Assembly: GCA_022493055.1 (NCBI GenBank)
Contig: CP092781.1
Span: 2,356,001-2,420,000 of the forward strand
DNA from: Staphylococcus roterodami
GTDB taxonomy: Bacteria; Bacillota; Bacilli; Staphylococcales; Staphylococcaceae
Reading direction: 5' to 3'
Length of the DNA stretch: 64,000 bases
The notes under the pieces were generated by a model, which ran no database searches, was not told the DNA's origin, and saw only the letters and a list, made by a program, of their open reading frames with translations. The position numbers and the translations under genes are program-made. Positions 46,355-55,482 of the stretch are shown here, in pieces. The stretch's first letter is position 1; every line of letters begins with the position of its first letter.

Positions 46355-46505
46355 AAAAATACCTCTTTCTCATAAAAATGAAGAAAGAGGTTTTCATGTA
46401 CTTTACCTGCTTATCTTCAAACCATAACGGTTACTGGAATTGGCACATTCGAAATGTTGCCGAGGATTCATAGGGCCAGTCCCTCCACCTCTCTAGATAA
46501 GTGAT
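46355..46505 (-). promoter_or_regulatory. SAM-I (S-box) riboswitch with terminator
   Basis: On the minus strand the aptamer runs from CTTATC (46501) to AGATAAG (46410), forming P1. Between them are the conserved AGAGAGGTGGAGGGA, CTGGCCC, CGGCAAC and GTGCCAATTCC blocks. A terminator follows: AACCTCTTTCTTC with GAGAAAGAGGT and five U (46355-46393). Transcription of the NhaC-family gene should stop when S-adenosylmethionine is plentiful. Confidence 0.97.
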
Positions 46506-46555
46506 TCTTATTTATGTTTACGTTACAAGATAATCCTTAGTACGTCAATCATAAA

Positions 46556-47125
46556 TTATTCAGAAGTCGTATAAAATTTTTCATATACAATCATTGCGAT
46601 TGTAATAATAATTAAAATAATAATGCTAATCACAAGTAAGGGCCACCATTTGAGCATTAATGCAATTAAAATAAGTATGATAGATAAACTTACTAATGTT
46701 ATCGATATAATTTTAAATTGCTGAACACGTTGCTTGGAGATGACTTTCAACTGCTTGTTTGATAAATGCATATTTCTTATACTGATTCCCAGTATATTTT
46801 CTAATATTTGAATCAATACGATACTTATTGCAAATATAATAATTGGTAAAACATCATAGCTCCCTATAGCTAATGGATAAATTACAAATCCAATGTACAG
46901 TAATCCTGACACAAAGGCTAAAAAGTATGCGACGTATTTGTTAAACTTTATTATATTCTTTTTAATATTTTGATGGGTAAACCATACATTCATAACAATC
47001 GCGACCGCTACAAACAATGTAAATAATATATATAATGGTAATTTTTGTTCAGGAAAAGCAGTCGTTATTCCTAAGGCTAATGCTATAATCACAAATAATA
47101 TGACTCTAGATATTACTAAAACCAT
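46556..47125 (-). CDS. Membrane protein, function unknown
   Basis: A 189-residue protein with five or six hydrophobic segments (about 4-20, 28-46, 64-84, 90-108, 138-158 and 160-182) and a short polar loop near 118-135 (NMHLSNKQLKVISKQRVQQFK). It belongs to no family that I recognise. AAAGGGG lies upstream of the ATG. It is transcribed toward the riboswitch, whose start is 50 bases past its stop codon. Confidence 0.78.
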   Translation of the reverse strand: MVLVISRVILFVIIALALGITTAFPEQKLPLYILFTLFVAVAIVMNVWFTHQNIKKNIIKFNKYVAYFLAFVSGLLYIGFVIYPLAIGSYDVLPIIIFAISIVLIQILENILGISIRNMHLSNKQLKVISKQRVQQFKIISITLVSLSIILILIALMLKWWPLLVISIIILIIITIAMIVYEKFYTTSE

Positions 47126-47395
47126 AATAACAACCCCTTTACTTTCGATTCAGTGAATTTAAAGTGCGTATCGTATCTAAATGTAGTATTTCTATGTCGT
47201 TTATATTATCGTAACATATTAATACTTTGACATTTAATATAAAATATAGCGTTTTCTTTTTTGCTCGTTTAAGTATTTCATTTTTCCCATAATGTTTTAT
47301 ACTTTGCAATCAACACCTTCGAACTCCATTTTTTACTGCACTGCTTATAGCGGGCATTAACTTTCAAATTATCGTCTATATATAGCACATCAAAA

Positions 47396-47425
47396 AAGCC
47401 GATAAAGACCCATATCTTTACCGAC
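47396..47425 (-). terminator. Terminator of the SDR dehydrogenase gene
   Basis: AAGCCGATAAAGA pairs with TCTTTACCGACTT (two mismatches) around a short loop, with six U following on the minus strand. Confidence 0.75.
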
Positions 47426-47499
47426 TTATATCTATAATATTAATTAACTTCGTTTTGTCATTTACTATTTACTTTTGTAATTCAAAATTTCATACAATC

Positions 47500-48381
47500 C
47501 TAATCTATTTGCACGCCACCAGTCACACCAAACACTTGACCAGTAGTGTAACTTGATTCTTCTGAAGCTAACAATACATACGTACCAGATAGTTCGACTG
47601 GTTGACCTGCACGACCTAGAGGTGTTTTTTGTCCAAATGTAGGTATTTTACTTTGAGGCTGACCCCCAGAAATTTGTAACGGTGACCAGAATGGCCCAGG
47701 CGCCACACAATTGACTCTAATACCTTTAGGTCCAAGTTCTTCTGAAAAGCTTTTCGTTAATGAAATAATAGCTGCTTTTGATGCGGCATAATCATGAAGT
47801 ATAGGACTAGGGTTATAACCTTGTACAGATGATGTTGTAGTAATTGATGCACCAGGTTTTAAATACTCCAGCGCTTTTTGGATTGTCCAAAATACTGGAT
47901 AGACATTCGTTTCAAATGTCTCTGAAAATGCATCTGTTGTAAACCCTTGAATATCATCATGGTATTGCTGATGTCCAGCGACTAGTGTGACATTATCTAA
48001 ACCATCTAATTCTCTATATGCTTGTTCTACAAGATCATAATTAAATTGTTCATCCCTTAAATCTCCAGGAATTAACACAGCTTTTTGTCCACTTTCTTCA
48101 ATCACTTGACGTACTTCTTGTGCATCTTGTTCTTCACTTGGAAGATAACTAATAGCTACATCAGCACCTTCTTTGGCATAAGCAATTGCTGCTGCCCGTC
48201 CAATTGCTGAGTCGCCACCTGTTACTAACATTTTATAACCTTGTAAACGTTGATGACCTTGATATGATGTTTCCCCACAATCAGGTGCAGGCGTCATTTC
48301 AGATTGTAAACCCGGTACTTCTTGTTCCTGCTTTTCGTAATCAGTTGTTTTAAATTTTGTTCTAGGATCTTGAGCTGCCAT
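47500..48381 (-). CDS. Short-chain dehydrogenase, YhdF/GsiB-associated type
   Basis: A 293-residue SDR oxidoreductase of the extended-N-terminus group that is common in Gram-positive general stress regulons. The polar N-terminus of about 45 residues precedes the cofactor motif TGGDSAIGRAAA. Catalytic Ser (TTSSVQGY) and YAASK are present, and the family end GQVFGVTGGVQID. The substrate is unknown. A candidate sigma-B promoter lies 37-63 bases upstream of the start, in line with a stress role. Confidence 0.9.
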   Translation of the reverse strand: MAAQDPRTKFKTTDYEKQEQEVPGLQSEMTPAPDCGETSYQGHQRLQGYKMLVTGGDSAIGRAAAIAYAKEGADVAISYLPSEEQDAQEVRQVIEESGQKAVLIPGDLRDEQFNYDLVEQAYRELDGLDNVTLVAGHQQYHDDIQGFTTDAFSETFETNVYPVFWTIQKALEYLKPGASITTTSSVQGYNPSPILHDYAASKAAIISLTKSFSEELGPKGIRVNCVAPGPFWSPLQISGGQPQSKIPTFGQKTPLGRAGQPVELSGTYVLLASEESSYTTGQVFGVTGGVQID

Positions 48382-48417
48382 CTTTTAACATCTCCTCATT
48401 TGGTTAATAGTTATTAA

Positions 48418-48444
48418 TTACCCAACCTTACCTAGAAGTTAATC
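48418..48444 (-). promoter_or_regulatory. Candidate sigma-B promoter
   Basis: On the minus strand GATTAA (48439-48444) and GGGTAA (48418-48423) are separated by 15 bases, close to the sigma-B form GTTTAA-N12-15-GGGTAT. It lies directly before the SDR dehydrogenase gene. Confidence 0.6.
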
Positions 48445-48496
48445 ATTATTTTCTCTAAAATTCACTTTCTCCATTAAAAATGAATCACAGATACTG

Positions 48497-49612
48497 TTAC
48501 AATAGTCTTTTTACAAATTCAACGAAGTATTCTGGTACTTTTTCTAAAATCTTTTCATCAGGTTCATATTTAGGATGATGCAAATCGAATTCACTATTTG
48601 AACCTATTAAAGCAAAGACACTCGGATAATATTTACTATATCCAGAAAAATCTTCACCTATTGTCAGAGGTTGATTCATCATTTCCACTTTATAACCAAC
48701 TTGCTGCGCTACTTCCATAGCTTTATATGTTAAAGTTTCATCATTAATTACAGCACCTGGTAGTTTTGTATAATTTAAATTAATCGTCATATTATACGTT
48801 TTACCTAGACCATCCGCAATATCACGTAATCGTTGTTCTATAAGCGAACGCACATCAGGATTAAAACTACGTACCGTGCCTTGTACATATGCCTGATCTG
48901 CAATAACATTCCAAGTATTACCACATGATACTTGTCCAATTGTTACCACTGCTTCATCAAATGCAGATAGATTTCTACTAACAATTGATTGAATACTATT
49001 AATCAGTTGAGCCAATGCAATAACGGGATCATTACATTGTTCTGGCTTAGCAGCATGGCCTCCAATTCCTTTAATATGAAACTCAAACCGATCAACTGCT
49101 GATGTAATCGCACCAGTTTTGATTGCAAATGTATCTGTTGGATGCGAAGGATCATTATGAAATCCTAAAACTGCTTGCACATCATCTAATGCATGTGTCT
49201 CAATAATCTTAAATGCACCATAACCTAACTCTTCGGCTGGTTGAAAAATAAATTTAACACGTCCAGTAAGTGTTCCCTCAATTTCTTTCAATTTAATAGC
49301 AGTCGCTAGTACACTAGCCATATGAATGTCATGACCACACGCATGCATAACACCATCACTTTGAGATTTAAAATCTTGTTCTACTAGCTCTTGAATAGGC
49401 AGTGCATCAATGTCAGCTCTCACAGCTACACAACTTGAACCTTGACCTATTTCAGCAACAAGGCCAGTCTTAAGTGGTAAATCTAACACCGTAATATGAT
49501 GTTCAGTTAATATATCCTTAATTTTTTGAGTTGTATTAAACTCCTGTTCCGACAATTCTGGATGTTGATGAAAATATCTTCGCCATTCAATTACTTCATT
49601 CAATGTTGTCAT
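48497..49612 (-). CDS. M20 family amidohydrolase/aminoacylase
   Basis: A 371-residue zinc-dependent deacylase of the N-acyl-amino acid or hippurate hydrolase type. Metal-site motifs: HACGHDIHM (about 95-103), PAEELGYGA (about 131-139), the His in FHNDPSHP and the C-terminal GEDFSGYS. The dimerisation domain contains GIGGHAAKPEQCNDP. The ATG at 49612 follows AAGGGGCG; it lies inside the last codons of the SulP gene, so the two overlap by 17 bases and are co-transcribed. Confidence 0.9.
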   Translation of the reverse strand: MTTLNEVIEWRRYFHQHPELSEQEFNTTQKIKDILTEHHITVLDLPLKTGLVAEIGQGSSCVAVRADIDALPIQELVEQDFKSQSDGVMHACGHDIHMASVLATAIKLKEIEGTLTGRVKFIFQPAEELGYGAFKIIETHALDDVQAVLGFHNDPSHPTDTFAIKTGAITSAVDRFEFHIKGIGGHAAKPEQCNDPVIALAQLINSIQSIVSRNLSAFDEAVVTIGQVSCGNTWNVIADQAYVQGTVRSFNPDVRSLIEQRLRDIADGLGKTYNMTINLNYTKLPGAVINDETLTYKAMEVAQQVGYKVEMMNQPLTIGEDFSGYSKYYPSVFALIGSNSEFDLHHPKYEPDEKILEKVPEYFVEFVKRLL

Positions 49613-50789
49613 CGTTAACACGCCCCTTTTTCGAAATAAATTGCCATAGATAATAAACAACTGCGCCAACAATGACTCCAATTGCTAAATTATTTGTAAA
49701 TAAAATTAGTAACATAGTAAATAACATTAACGTCCCGTTTTTAATAGGAGAAGATTTCATGTGTACCCACGTTCTTCTATCAAACGTATTTAAGGACACA
49801 CTGACTAATACAACAGCAAGTACAACCATAGGAATATGTTCAATTACTGGACTTAAAAGCTCCACACATAATAATAAAAATATTCCAGTAGATAAAGTAG
49901 CAAGACGACTTGTAGCACCCATACGATAAAAATATTTAGATTGTCCAACTAATCCACTTGATCCATAGCCCCCTAAAAATCCAATAAGTAAATTACTTAT
50001 CCCTTGGCCAATAATTTCGTTATTTTTATTTGTTTTTGAATTTGTTAAATCATCTATCATTTGATTTGTTAAGTGTGTCTGAATAACGGAGATTACTGCC
50101 ATAGTCGTACCATATACCAACACAATTTTAAGTGAAGACCAGTGCCAAAATTCATTTGGAACATGAATAGTAGGTAATACTATTTGAATTTGTGCTAAAT
50201 CGTAAACATATAATAATTTAGGTTTTAATAAGTATGCTCCTAAAGATATAACTATAATTGCAACCAATGGTGAAGGTATTACTTTAATAAATTTTGTAGA
50301 TACAATCATAACAACGACTGTCAAAATTGCAGTAACATAAGTAGCGATTGATATTCCAAATATATATTTCACTTGTGTAACCAAAAGTAGTATTCCTAGT
50401 GCATTCATAAATCCTATAACTACAGTATCGGGTATTAATTTTAATAATCTATTTATATGCGCTAATCCTAATATTATTAGTAGTATTCCCATAACTACAG
50501 TTGCAGCATATAAGTATTCTGTACCATACTTTATTACTAATGGAGCGGCAACAATCGAAATCCCACTACTCGGACCTGAAACCATTGCCAATCTTTTTCC
50601 GAAAATACTCATTAAGAACATCATCATCCCACAGGTCATTAATCCTATCGATGGATTTATATGAACTATAAAAGAAAATGCAATTGCGACAGGCAATAAC
50701 GCCAATGCTAATAAGACCCCTACCAATATATTTTGACTATAATGACCTTGCCATGATTCAATGTACTTTCTAATTTTTATATCAGTCAT
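49596..50789 (-). CDS. SulP family anion transporter
   Basis: A 397-residue membrane protein with about eleven segments. The SulP/SLC26 pattern NILVGVLLALALLPVAIAFSFI, the GPSSGISIV loop and the internal repeat near IGFLGGYGSSGLVGQS are present. A STAS domain is missing. Sulfate, bicarbonate or another anion could be carried. AAGGGG lies eight bases before the ATG at 50789. It overlaps the amidohydrolase gene at its end, so the pair may handle one imported substrate; that link is an inference. Confidence 0.85.
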   Translation of the reverse strand: MTDIKIRKYIESWQGHYSQNILVGVLLALALLPVAIAFSFIVHINPSIGLMTCGMMMFLMSIFGKRLAMVSGPSSGISIVAAPLVIKYGTEYLYAATVVMGILLIILGLAHINRLLKLIPDTVVIGFMNALGILLLVTQVKYIFGISIATYVTAILTVVVMIVSTKFIKVIPSPLVAIIVISLGAYLLKPKLLYVYDLAQIQIVLPTIHVPNEFWHWSSLKIVLVYGTTMAVISVIQTHLTNQMIDDLTNSKTNKNNEIIGQGISNLLIGFLGGYGSSGLVGQSKYFYRMGATSRLATLSTGIFLLLCVELLSPVIEHIPMVVLAVVLVSVSLNTFDRRTWVHMKSSPIKNGTLMLFTMLLILFTNNLAIGVIVGAVVYYLWQFISKKGRVNDDNIE

Positions 50790-50880
50790 CAAATCATCCC
50801 CTTCTATATTATCATCGTATCACTATTGTCAAATTATTCTTACAATTACTGAATTTGCATTACTATAAAACCAGCACCAA

Positions 50881-50925
50881 AAAAGCTCTAAACATCAAAT
50901 CTTATCAATGCTTAGAGCTTTCTTA
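50881..50925 (-). terminator. Terminator of hutUI
   Basis: AAAGCTCTAA pairs with TTAGAGCTTT, with inner ACAT/ATGC-like extension. An A-run upstream gives U on the minus transcript. Confidence 0.85.
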
Positions 50926-50929
50926 TAAT

Positions 50930-52168
50930 TTATGATTTAAAAGTTAACGTGTTATCTACAATAACTTTACCGTCTTTGATTACTTTTTCAGCGTGATTAA
51001 TACCAAAATGATACGGAATATATTCATGATTTGGAGCATCCCAAATAACTAAATTTGCTTTGTCGCCTTGGTTGATAGTACCCGCTTCTATATCTATTGC
51101 TTTAGCAGCGTTGACCGTAACAGCATTCCACACTTCACTAGGCGAAAGCTTTAATTTTAATGCTGCAATGGCCATAACAAGTTGCAAGTTATTCGTTACA
51201 CTGCTGCCTGGATTATAATCAGTAGCTAACGCGATGGCACCATTATTATCAAGCATACCTCTTGCATCTGCATAATCTTCTTTACCTAAGTAAAATGTTG
51301 TCGCAGGTAATAGAACTGCAACTGTATCACTATTTCTCAATTTTTCTTTACCTTTGTCACTCGAAGCTACTAAGTGATCAGCTGATATCGCTTGCTCATC
51401 AATAGCTAATTCTAATCCACCTAACGGATCAATTTCATCAGCATGTATTTTCACTTTAAAGCCTGCTTCTTTCGCTTTTTCCATATAGTGTTTTGACTGC
51501 TCTATTGTAAACACACCTGTTTCACAAAAAATATCTGCAAAGTCCGCATATTGTTTTACTTCTGGAAGTAAGTCAATCATCTCTTCTAAAAATGCTTCAT
51601 TTGAATCTGCTTCCTTAGGTACAGCATGTGGACCTAAGAAAGTATGCTTCATATCTAAGTTATATTTTTCAGCTAAACGTTTAGAAACTTTCAATTGTTT
51701 AAGTTCATTTTCTTTATCTAAGCCATAACCACTCTTACTTTCAACTGCAAGCACACCGTGTTTAATCATCGTTAGCAAGTCATGCTCTGCTTTTTTAAAT
51801 AAATCATCTTCAGAAGTCTCTCTAGTAGCTTTAACTGTTGATAAAATACCGCCACCCATTTCCAATATTTCCAAGTAAGACTTACCTTGACGTTTTAATG
51901 ACATCTCATGTTCTCTAGAACCACCAAATGTTAAATGTGTATGTGCATCCACTAATGCTGGTGACACTACCTTCCCACTAGCATCAATTGTCTCAGTCGC
52001 ATCATAGTCATTTGTATGTGGTCCTGCATAAACAATCCTTCCATTTTTAATAACAACCGTGCCATTTTTTACAACGTTTAAATCATTTAATTCTTTACCC
52101 TTCAATGGTTTATCTGTTGATTTTGGTAAAATCAATTCTCCTATATGATTTATTATTAAATCATTCAT
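50930..52168 (-). CDS. hutI: Imidazolonepropionase
   Basis: A 412-residue zinc amidohydrolase that opens imidazolone-propionate to N-formimino-L-glutamate, the third step of histidine breakdown. [10 protein letters not shown] (metal-binding HxH, about residues 75-84), the [12 protein letters not shown] block and [11 protein letters not shown] are all family marks. The start overlaps the hutU stop by one base (TAATG). It is the second gene of a two-gene operon. Confidence 0.96.
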   Translation of the reverse strand: MNDLIINHIGELILPKSTDKPLKGKELNDLNVVKNGTVVIKNGRIVYAGPHTNDYDATETIDASGKVVSPALVDAHTHLTFGGSREHEMSLKRQGKSYLEILEMGGGILSTVKATRETSEDDLFKKAEHDLLTMIKHGVLAVESKSGYGLDKENELKQLKVSKRLAEKYNLDMKHTFLGPHAVPKEADSNEAFLEEMIDLLPEVKQYADFADIFCETGVFTIEQSKHYMEKAKEAGFKVKIHADEIDPLGGLELAIDEQAISADHLVASSDKGKEKLRNSDTVAVLLPATTFYLGKEDYADARGMLDNNGAIALATDYNPGSSVTNNLQLVMAIAALKLKLSPSEVWNAVTVNAAKAIDIEAGTINQGDKANLVIWDAPNHEYIPYHFGINHAEKVIKDGKVIVDNTLTFKS

Positions 52169-53829
52169 TATTTATCACCTGCTTCATCAATCATTGGAAT
52201 ATGAATACCTTTTTCCTTAGCTGTTTGAATCGCAATATCATAGCCTGCATCAACATGTCTAGCTACACCCATACCCGGATCAGTAGTAAGTACACGTCCT
52301 AACCTTCTTTCAGCACGTTCTGAACCATCAGCGACAACAACCATACCGGCATGTAATGAATAACCCATACCAACTCCACCACCATGATGGAATGAAATCC
52401 ATGAACCACCTGCTGCTGTGTTGATTAAAGCATTCAATACAGCCCAATCACCAACTGCATCACTGCCATCTTTCATGCTTTCAGTTTCACGGTTTGGACT
52501 CGCAACTGACCCTGCATCCAAATGATCTCGTCCAATTACAATTGGTGCTGAAATTTCACCATCACGTACAAGTCTATTTAAAGCTAAGCCCATTTTCGCT
52601 CTTTCGCCATAGCCTAACCATGCTATACGAGATGGTAGTCCTTGATATGCAATTTTCTCTTCAGCCAAATCTAACCATCTTAATAGTTTTTCATTTTCCG
52701 GGAAAAGTTTACGCATTTCTTCATCGGCACGTTCAATATCTTTTGGATCACCACTTAACGCAGCAAATCGGAATGGCCCTTTACCTTCACAGAATAATGG
52801 TCTAATGTAAGCCGGTACAAATCCTGGGAAATCAAAAGCATTTTCTATACCATTATTGTATGCCACTTGACGAATATTATTTCCATAATCAAATGCTACA
52901 GCTCCTCGTTTTTGGAATTCTAGCATTAATTCAACATGTTTTGCCATTGATGCTTGAGAAAGTTCCACGTATTTTTTAGGGTCTTTTTCACGCAATTCTC
53001 TCGCTTCTGCTACAGAATATCCTTGTGGCACATATCCATTTAATGGATCGTGAGCACTTGTTTGGTCTGTAATAATATCAATTTTGAATCCTTTATCTAA
53101 AATCGCTTGATGAATATCTACTGCATTGCCAACTAATCCAATGGATAGTCCTTCGCCACGTTCTTTCGCTTCTTGTGCTAATCTTAAAGCTTCATCTAAA
53201 TCTGCTGTTTTAACATCACAATATTTCGTATCAATTCGTTTATCAACACGTGTTTCATCAACATCAACACAAATTGCAACACCATGATTCATTGTAATTG
53301 CAAGTGGTTGTGCACCACCCATACCACCTAAACCAGCTGTCAAGGTTACTGTACCTGCTAGATCACCATTAAAGTGTTGGTTACCTAACTCTGCAAATGT
53401 TTCATAAGTACCTTGTACGATCCCTTGGGAACCAATGTAAATCCAACTACCAGCTGTCATTTGTCCATACATAATTAAGCCTTTTTTATCTAATTCATTA
53501 AAGTGATCCCAGTTTGCCCATTCTGGTACTAATACTGAGTTTGAAATTAACACACGAGGTGCTTCTTCATGTGTTTTAAACACAGCAACTGGTTTCCCAG
53601 ATTGTACTAACATTGTTTCATCAGCTTCCAATTCACGTAATGTTTTTTCAATCGCTTCAAATGATTCCCAATTACGTGCAGCTTTACCAATTCCGCCATA
53701 AACCACTAAATCTTCAGGTCTTTCAGCAACTTCTGGATCTAAATTGTTATATAACATTCTAAGAACTGCTTCTTGTTCCCAACCTTTACATTCAATACTT
53801 AAACCTTTTTTTGCTTGAATTTTTCTCAT
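52168..53829 (-). CDS. hutU: Urocanate hydratase
   Basis: A 553-residue NAD-dependent urocanase, the second step of histidine breakdown. The NAD-binding [25 protein letters not shown] and the catalytic-region cysteine in [20 protein letters not shown] are visible, as is [12 protein letters not shown] near the end. The start follows AGGAG by eight bases. hutH is not in the window, so the pathway is split across the chromosome. A cre-like site 41-54 bases upstream suggests carbon repression, and the divergent LysR gene is the likely specific regulator. Confidence 0.97.
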   Translation of the reverse strand: MRKIQAKKGLSIECKGWEQEAVLRMLYNNLDPEVAERPEDLVVYGGIGKAARNWESFEAIEKTLRELEADETMLVQSGKPVAVFKTHEEAPRVLISNSVLVPEWANWDHFNELDKKGLIMYGQMTAGSWIYIGSQGIVQGTYETFAELGNQHFNGDLAGTVTLTAGLGGMGGAQPLAITMNHGVAICVDVDETRVDKRIDTKYCDVKTADLDEALRLAQEAKERGEGLSIGLVGNAVDIHQAILDKGFKIDIITDQTSAHDPLNGYVPQGYSVAEARELREKDPKKYVELSQASMAKHVELMLEFQKRGAVAFDYGNNIRQVAYNNGIENAFDFPGFVPAYIRPLFCEGKGPFRFAALSGDPKDIERADEEMRKLFPENEKLLRWLDLAEEKIAYQGLPSRIAWLGYGERAKMGLALNRLVRDGEISAPIVIGRDHLDAGSVASPNRETESMKDGSDAVGDWAVLNALINTAAGGSWISFHHGGGVGMGYSLHAGMVVVADGSERAERRLGRVLTTDPGMGVARHVDAGYDIAIQTAKEKGIHIPMIDEAGDK

Positions 53830-53869
53830 GAAATTCGCTCCTGTTCATTTAAGAAGTTTGGTTATTAAA

Positions 53870-53883
53870 TTAAAACGCTTACA
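53870..53883. promoter_or_regulatory. CcpA-like site (cre) upstream of hutU
   Basis: TTAAAACGCTTACA matches the cre consensus TGWAANCGNTNWCA except at position 2. It lies between hutU and its divergent regulator. Confidence 0.6.
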
Positions 53884-53951
53884 CTTTTATCCTCAATATT
53901 CATTATATTATGTTAAAATATAACCAACAAATATAAATAAACTAATTATCC

Positions 53952-53966
53952 ATAGCTTAAATCTAT
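53952..53966. promoter_or_regulatory. Candidate LysR-type operator
   Basis: ATAG-N7-CTAT contains the T-N11-A core typical of LysR regulators. It lies 21 bases before the LysR start, suited to autoregulation and hutU control. Confidence 0.45.
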
Positions 53967-53986
53967 AAATAAAGGGGCATAATCCA

Positions 53987-54871
53987 ATGAAAATTATTCA
54001 ATTAGAATACTTCTTAGCTATCGTAAAATACAATAGTTTTACAAAAGCTGCTCAATTTTTACATATTAGCCAACCATCTTTAACTGCAACTATTAAAAAG
54101 ATGGAAGCAGATTTAGGTTATGACTTATTTACACGGTCAACTAAAGATATCAAAATCACTGAAAAAGGCATTCAATTTTACCGCTATGCAAGCGAATTGG
54201 TTCAACAATATCGTTCTACAATGGAAAAAATGTACGATTTAAACGTTACATCAGAACCAAGAATTAAAATTGGAACTCTAGAATCTACCAATCAGTGGAT
54301 TGCTAATTTAATCCGCAAACACCACTCAGATTATCCAGAACAACAGTATCGCTTATATGAAATACATGATAAATATCAATCTATTGAATCTTTATTAAAC
54401 TTCGATATACATTTGGCTTTAACAAATGAAAAAATTACCCATGAAGATATAAAATCAATTCCATTATATGAAGAGTCTTATATTGTTTTAGCACCTAAAG
54501 AGACATTTAATAATCAAAGTTGGGTCGACGTTGAAGACCTACCACTCATTTTGCCAAATAAGAATTCACAAGTACGAAAACACTTAGATGATTATTTTAA
54601 TAGAAGAAATATTCGTCCTAATGTGGTTGTAGAGACAGACCGATTCGAGTCAGCAGTAGGATTTGTTCATCTCGGTTTAGGGTACGCAATAATACCAAGA
54701 TTTTATTACCAATCATTTAACACCTCTAATTTAGAATATAAAAAAATCCGCCCCAATTTAGGACGGAAAATATACATTAATTACCATAAAAAGCGCAAAC
54801 ACTCCGAACAAGTACACACTTTCGTACAACAATGCCAAAAGTATTTAGAAGGCCTTTTAGAGGCTCTTTAA
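53987..54871 (+). CDS. LysR family regulator, likely of the hut genes
   Basis: A 294-residue LysR protein. The N-terminal winged helix reads QLEYFLAIVKYNSFTKAAQFL then ISQPSLTATIKKMEADLG; the C-terminal effector domain starts near residue 90. Divergent orientation from hutU and closeness to hutG imply control of histidine degradation, with urocanate a reasonable co-inducer. RBS AAAGGGG lies upstream of the ATG. The last codons carry one arm of an inverted repeat whose other arm is repeated seven times downstream. Confidence 0.9.
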   Translation: MKIIQLEYFLAIVKYNSFTKAAQFLHISQPSLTATIKKMEADLGYDLFTRSTKDIKITEKGIQFYRYASELVQQYRSTMEKMYDLNVTSEPRIKIGTLESTNQWIANLIRKHHSDYPEQQYRLYEIHDKYQSIESLLNFDIHLALTNEKITHEDIKSIPLYEESYIVLAPKETFNNQSWVDVEDLPLILPNKNSQVRKHLDDYFNRRNIRPNVVVETDRFESAVGFVHLGLGYAIIPRFYYQSFNTSNLEYKKIRPNLGRKIYINYHKKRKHSEQVHTFVQQCQKYLEGLLEAL

Positions 54872-55266
54872 CTTAAGTTATTAGAGCCTCTTATGCAGTT
54901 GGTCACTAATGTGAGCAACTGTAAACCATTTATTCTTAACTTAAGTTATTAGAGCCTCTTATGCAGTTGCGTAGCCAACTGTAAACCATTTGTTCTTAAC
55001 TTAAGTTATTAGAGCCTCTTATGCAGTTGCGTAGCCAACTGTAAACCATTTGTTCTTAACTTAAGTTATTAGAGCCTCTTATGCAGTTGCGTAGCCAACT
55101 GTAAACCATTTGTTCTTAACTTTAGTTATTAGAGCCTCTTATGCAGTTGCGTAGCCAACTGTAAACCATTTGTTCTTAACTTTAGTTATTAGAGCCTCTT
55201 ATGCAGTTGCGTAGCCAACTGTATTCTGTCTTCTTAACTTAAGTTATTAGAGCCTCTTATGCAGTT
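54868..55266. repeat. Seven-copy 60-bp tandem repeat (VNTR-like)
   Basis: A core of 33 bases, beginning TTAACTTAAGTTATTAGAGC and ending CTTATGCAGTT, starts at 54868, 54936, 54996, 55056, 55116, 55176 and 55234. The four central intervals are exactly 60 bases and nearly identical; copies 5 and 6 share one change (CTTTAG for CTTAAG). The first interval is 68 and the last 58. Each full unit also has the hairpin CAGTTG-N6-CAACTG; in copy 1 this is enlarged with a paired TCAC/GTGA insert. All six frames contain stops, so it is not coding. The first copy overlaps the LysR stop codon. Confidence 0.97.
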
Positions 55267-55343
55267 TTGTGAACATCGTGACAATATAATTTTTAAATTC
55301 ATATCTTATTTATATGAGCATACAATCTCCAAACACCAAAAAC

Positions 55344-55385
55344 TAGCAGTAAGATGACTTCAAATCAGAAATCTTCTTACTGCTA
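55344..55385 (-). terminator. Terminator downstream of hutG
   Basis: TAGCAGTAAGA pairs with TCTTACTGCTA, followed on the minus strand by GTTTTTGG. It lies 98 bases past the hutG stop. Confidence 0.7.
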
Positions 55386-55482
55386 ATATCTTACAAAAAT
55401 AACAATACCTTTATACTTACTAGTATGAAATTGACACAACCTATCATTAACGCAAATCTCGTTACACATAATATTTATAAGA

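Noticed and set aside
54868-55266. Tandem repeat as a CRISPR array or coding repeat
   Set aside because: Units are near-identical with no unique spacers, no cas genes are present, and every frame has stop codons. A 17-codon ATG frame in each unit on the minus strand has no ribosome site.
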